Assembly (NCBI GenBank): GCA_964490005.1
Contig: CAZBBB010000038.1
Coordinates: forward strand, 1 to 27,289
DNA from: CAZBBB01 sp964490005
GTDB taxonomy: Bacteria > Planctomycetota > B15-G4
Direction: 5' to 3'
Length of the DNA: 27,289 nt
Shown piece after piece: positions 25,319 through 27,289 of this stretch. The notes under the pieces were generated by a model that saw only the letters and a program-made list of their open reading frames with translations, had not been told where the DNA came from and did not search any database. The stretch's first letter is position 1, and every line of letters begins with the position of its first letter. The translations under genes were made by a program, and so were the position numbers.

Positions 25319-25867
25319 ATGCCGACCGAGTCCGCCGTCATCTGGTGCCCCGCCGACCTGCAGGCGGACCACGCGCGCAACAACCGCCGCTACCTGCTGT
25401 GGGTCATGCTGCTCGTCGTCGTCGGCTCGATCGCGACCTCGCGCCTCGGGCGCGCCGCGCCGACCGGCTTCGACGCCGGGCCCCTGCTGCGCGAGCGCCT
25501 CGAGATCCTGCGCAGCGCCATCGCCGAGTACGCGGCCGAGCACGCCGGCCCGCCCCGCGTGGCGACCGGCGCGCAACTCGTCGCGCAGCTCAGTTCGGTG
25601 ACCAATCGCGCCGGCCAGGTCGCCGACGACGAGGGCGACACGATGTACGACGAGAACTACGACCTGCACTACGCCTTCGGCCCGTACATCGGCGCGGGCG
25701 CCTTCCCCGTCAACCCGCTCACGCTGACCGACACGGTGTTCGTGGTCTACGGCATGCCGGCCGTTCCCGTCGCGAGCGAGGCCTGGATCTACTCTCCGGA
25801 CACGGGCGAGCTGCGCGCCAACGTCACGGGCACCGACGGCGCCGGCCGGCGCTGGTTCGACTACTGA
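25319..25867 (+). CDS. Pseudopilin-like membrane-anchored protein, first of a tandem pair
   Basis: 182 aa. A single membrane segment at about residues 26-45 (YLLWVMLLVVVGSIATS) is preceded by a 25-residue polar cytoplasmic stretch; the usual prepilin GFTLIE cleavage site is absent. The remainder resembles the soluble domain of GspG-type pseudopilins: RLEILRSAIAEYAAEHAG (helix), YAFGPYIGAGAFPVNPLT, and WIYSPDTGELRANVTG. The last 40 residues closely match the next gene, indicating a tandem duplication. The ATG at 25319 is taken as the start because the longer frame is a shadow of the opposite gene. Export and pilus-like assembly are only inferred; no pilus or type II secretion genes are nearby. 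Confidence 0.75.
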   Translation: MPTESAVIWCPADLQADHARNNRRYLLWVMLLVVVGSIATSRLGRAAPTGFDAGPLLRERLEILRSAIAEYAAEHAGPPRVATGAQLVAQLSSVTNRAGQVADDEGDTMYDENYDLHYAFGPYIGAGAFPVNPLTLTDTVFVVYGMPAVPVASEAWIYSPDTGELRANVTGTDGAGRRWFDY

Positions 25868-25880
25868 AAGGGCGCACGCC

Positions 25881-26408
25881 ATGAACGATTCGAACCCGCA
25901 GGGCTTCGTCGAGTTCGGCCGGATGCCGGAGTCGGATCCGTCGGGCCGCTCGCGCCGCCGCGAATGGCTGGCCCTCGCGGGCCTGGCGGCGCTGGCGCTG
26001 ACGGCCGGCGTGCTCTCGCCGATCCTGTGGAAGCCGGTGCTCGACTCGCGCGAGATCTCGGTGACCGCCCGGCTGGCCCTGCTGCGCGGGGCCGTCGCGC
26101 AGTACGCGCTGCAGCACGGCGCCTTCCCCGGGCAGAACGGCAGCGGCGAACTGCTGCGCCAACTGCTGGGGAAGACGAATGCCGAGGGCGAGGTCGGCGA
26201 GGGCGCCGAGCACGTCTACGGCCCCTACCTGCGCGACGAGCAGATCCCGATCAACCCCATCGTGTACCGCTGCGACGTGCGCATCGTGGACGACGTGCCC
26301 GCGGTCCCGCAGGGCGGCGAGGCCTGGATCTACGACCCCGCGACCGGCGAAGTGCGCGCCAACGCCACCGGCACCAACGGCCGCGGCGTGCGCTGGTTCG
26401 ACTTCTGA
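25881..26408 (+). CDS. Pseudopilin-like membrane-anchored protein, second of a tandem pair
   Basis: 175 aa, paralogue of the preceding gene, 13 nt downstream. An N-terminal polar stretch of about 28 residues with SRRREW leads into a membrane segment (LALAGLAALALTAGVLSPILW), again with no GFTLIE motif. Then come ARLALLRGAVAQYALQHGAFPG (the amphipathic helix and FPG turn of GspG-like proteins), VYGPYLRDEQIPINPI and the end GGEAWIYDPATGEVRANATGT...RWFDF. AAGG lies 11 nt upstream of the ATG. The pair may form a heteromer, but its function is unknown. Confidence 0.75.
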   Translation: MNDSNPQGFVEFGRMPESDPSGRSRRREWLALAGLAALALTAGVLSPILWKPVLDSREISVTARLALLRGAVAQYALQHGAFPGQNGSGELLRQLLGKTNAEGEVGEGAEHVYGPYLRDEQIPINPIVYRCDVRIVDDVPAVPQGGEAWIYDPATGEVRANATGTNGRGVRWFDF

Positions 26409-26437
26409 GGCCCCGTCGGCGGCGCCCGCCACGGGCC
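26409..26437 (+). terminator. Hairpin immediately after the pseudopilin-like pair
   Basis: An inner stem GGCGG (26418-26422)/CCGCC (26426-26430) with a 3-nt loop is extended by GGCCCCGT (26409-26416)/ACGGGCC (26431-26437) with one bulged base. It begins right after the stop codon. There is no T-run, so termination is inferred. Confidence 0.45.
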
Positions 26438-26479
26438 CGCCTCTGGATCGCCGGCACGCCGCGCGTAACGTAGCGCCGC

Positions 26480-27277
26480 ATGGCGAGCACTCCGGCGATC
26501 TCGGCGCGCGGACTGACCAAGCGCTACGGCGAGCGCGCCGTGCTCGACGGCATCGACCTGCACGTCGCGCCGGGCACGATCCTGGGCTACATCGGCCCCA
26601 ACGGCGCCGGCAAGACGACGACGGTGCGCATACTCGCCGGGCTGATGTCCGACTACGGGGGCGAGGTCTCCGTGCTCGGCCTCGACCCGCGCAGCGACGC
26701 GCTGGCGCTCAAGCGGCGCATCGGCTTCGTCCCCGAGAACGCGGTGCTGTACGAGGCGCTCACGGTCGCCGAGTTCCTCGCGCTCGTCGGGCGCCTGCAC
26801 GAGTTGCCCGAGACGCTCGTGCGGCGCCGCGCCGAGGCCTGCCTGACGGAGTTCGAGCTGCTCGAGCGCCTGCACGCGCGCCTCGGCACGCTCAGCAAGG
26901 GCATGCGCCAGAAGGTGCTGCTGACCTCGGCGCTGCTGCACGGGCCCGAGCTGCTCTTCGTCGACGAGCCGCTCTCGGGTCTCGACGTGAACGCCGCGAT
27001 CCTGATCAAGGAGCTGCTGCGCGCGCTGGCCGACGGCGGCCGCACGATCTTCTACTGCAGCCACGAGCTGGACGTGGTCGAGCGCATCTGCGACCGCATC
27101 GTGATCCTGCACGGCGGCCAGGTGGCGGCCGAGGGCCGCTACGAGGAGCTGGCCGCGCGCATCGCGGGCGGTTCGCTCGAGGCCATCTTCGCCAGCCTCA
27201 CGAGCCGCGGCGGGCAGGCCGGCGCCGCGCGCCGGCTGCTGGCCGCGCTCGACGGCGCGGCGGACGCCCCCGCGTGA
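26480..27277 (+). CDS. ABC transporter ATP-binding protein (ABC-2 exporter type)
   Basis: 265 aa, a complete nucleotide-binding subunit. Walker A is GPNGAGKTT (39-47), the signature is LSKGM (138-142), Walker B is LLFVDEP (158-164) followed by the D-loop SGLD, and the switch His is in YCSHELD (192-198). The Q-loop position carries Glu (VPENAVLYEALT), a variant seen in several ABC-2 exporters. A short Ala/Gly-rich C-terminal tail follows. The stop overlaps a GTG as GTGA, implying a coupled permease gene just outside the window. Substrate cannot be told from the ATPase. Confidence 0.93.
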   Translation: MASTPAISARGLTKRYGERAVLDGIDLHVAPGTILGYIGPNGAGKTTTVRILAGLMSDYGGEVSVLGLDPRSDALALKRRIGFVPENAVLYEALTVAEFLALVGRLHELPETLVRRRAEACLTEFELLERLHARLGTLSKGMRQKVLLTSALLHGPELLFVDEPLSGLDVNAAILIKELLRALADGGRTIFYCSHELDVVERICDRIVILHGGQVAAEGRYEELAARIAGGSLEAIFASLTSRGGQAGAARRLLAALDGAADAPA

Positions 27278-27289
27278 GCGCGCCGCCCG
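27274..27289 (+). CDS. Start of a coupled downstream gene, probably the ABC permease (3' end outside window)
   Basis: The GTG at 27274 overlaps the ATPase TGA as GTGA, the same coupling used repeatedly in this genome, and opens a frame VSAPP that runs off the window. Identity as the membrane subunit is inferred only from the usual gene order. Confidence 0.4.

Overview
The window is a GC-rich bacterial chromosome segment, roughly 70% G+C by eye, with many GTG starts and strong third-position G/C. The gene content suggests a free-living, respiring Gram-negative-type bacterium: a full 14-subunit complex I, exported metallopeptidases, a sulfatase-fold lipoprotein, pseudopilin-like proteins ending in a 'YGPYL...PINP...W.Y.P.TGE.RAN' type C-terminus, and a YdeP-type molybdoenzyme. 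That mix is common in Planctomycetota and also seen in Myxococcota and Acidobacteriota. No 16S gene or other phylogenetic marker is present, so the assignment is only a guess.

Layout. Positions 1-693 (+) hold the C-terminal protease half of FtsH. A converging M28 aminopeptidase with a PDZ domain (916-2205, -) follows, and the gap between them contains a striking 116-bp nested inverted repeat. From 2286 to 15914 the minus strand carries nuoABCDEFGHIJKLMN in canonical order: seven of the thirteen junctions are 4-nt ATGA/GTGA overlaps and three more are 1-nt gaps, so it is a single translationally coupled operon. Upstream, still on the minus strand, lie a sulfatase-fold lipoprotein with Thr in place of the usual Cys/Ser nucleophile (16108-17514), a small exported protein of unknown role (17586-17999), a truncated DUF3052-like remnant (18002-18124), a YdeI/OmpD-associated (OmdA) protein (18126-18377), an M61-like metallopeptidase (18465-19916) and a 59-residue KOW protein (20009-20188).

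Positions 20331-21736 are an island of visibly lower G+C (about 57-58% in sampled 60-base blocks of the first gene). It contains what I read as a solitary integron gene cassette: core site GTTAGGC at 21736-21730, a Shine-Dalgarno sequence, a 220-residue protein with a HEPN-like C-terminus (RNKAAH, Rx4H), a stop codon, and 7 nt later a 60-bp attC-like site (20987-21046). A small lipoprotein gene starts 17 nt beyond that site. No integron integrase is present. This is the most interesting part of the window.

Next come fdhD (21962-22840) and a coupled FdhF/YdeP-type molybdopterin oxidoreductase (22837-25146). The two act together, since FdhD supplies sulfur to the molybdenum cofactor of the oxidoreductase. 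All genes from 916 to 25146 are on the minus strand. The right end switches to plus: two tandem, paralogous, single-membrane-segment pseudopilin-like proteins (25319-25867, 25881-26408), a hairpin, an ABC transporter ATPase (26480-27277), and the first five codons of a coupled downstream gene, probably the permease. No tRNA, rRNA, CRISPR array or insertion sequence was recognised, and no stretch longer than 300 bases is free of features.
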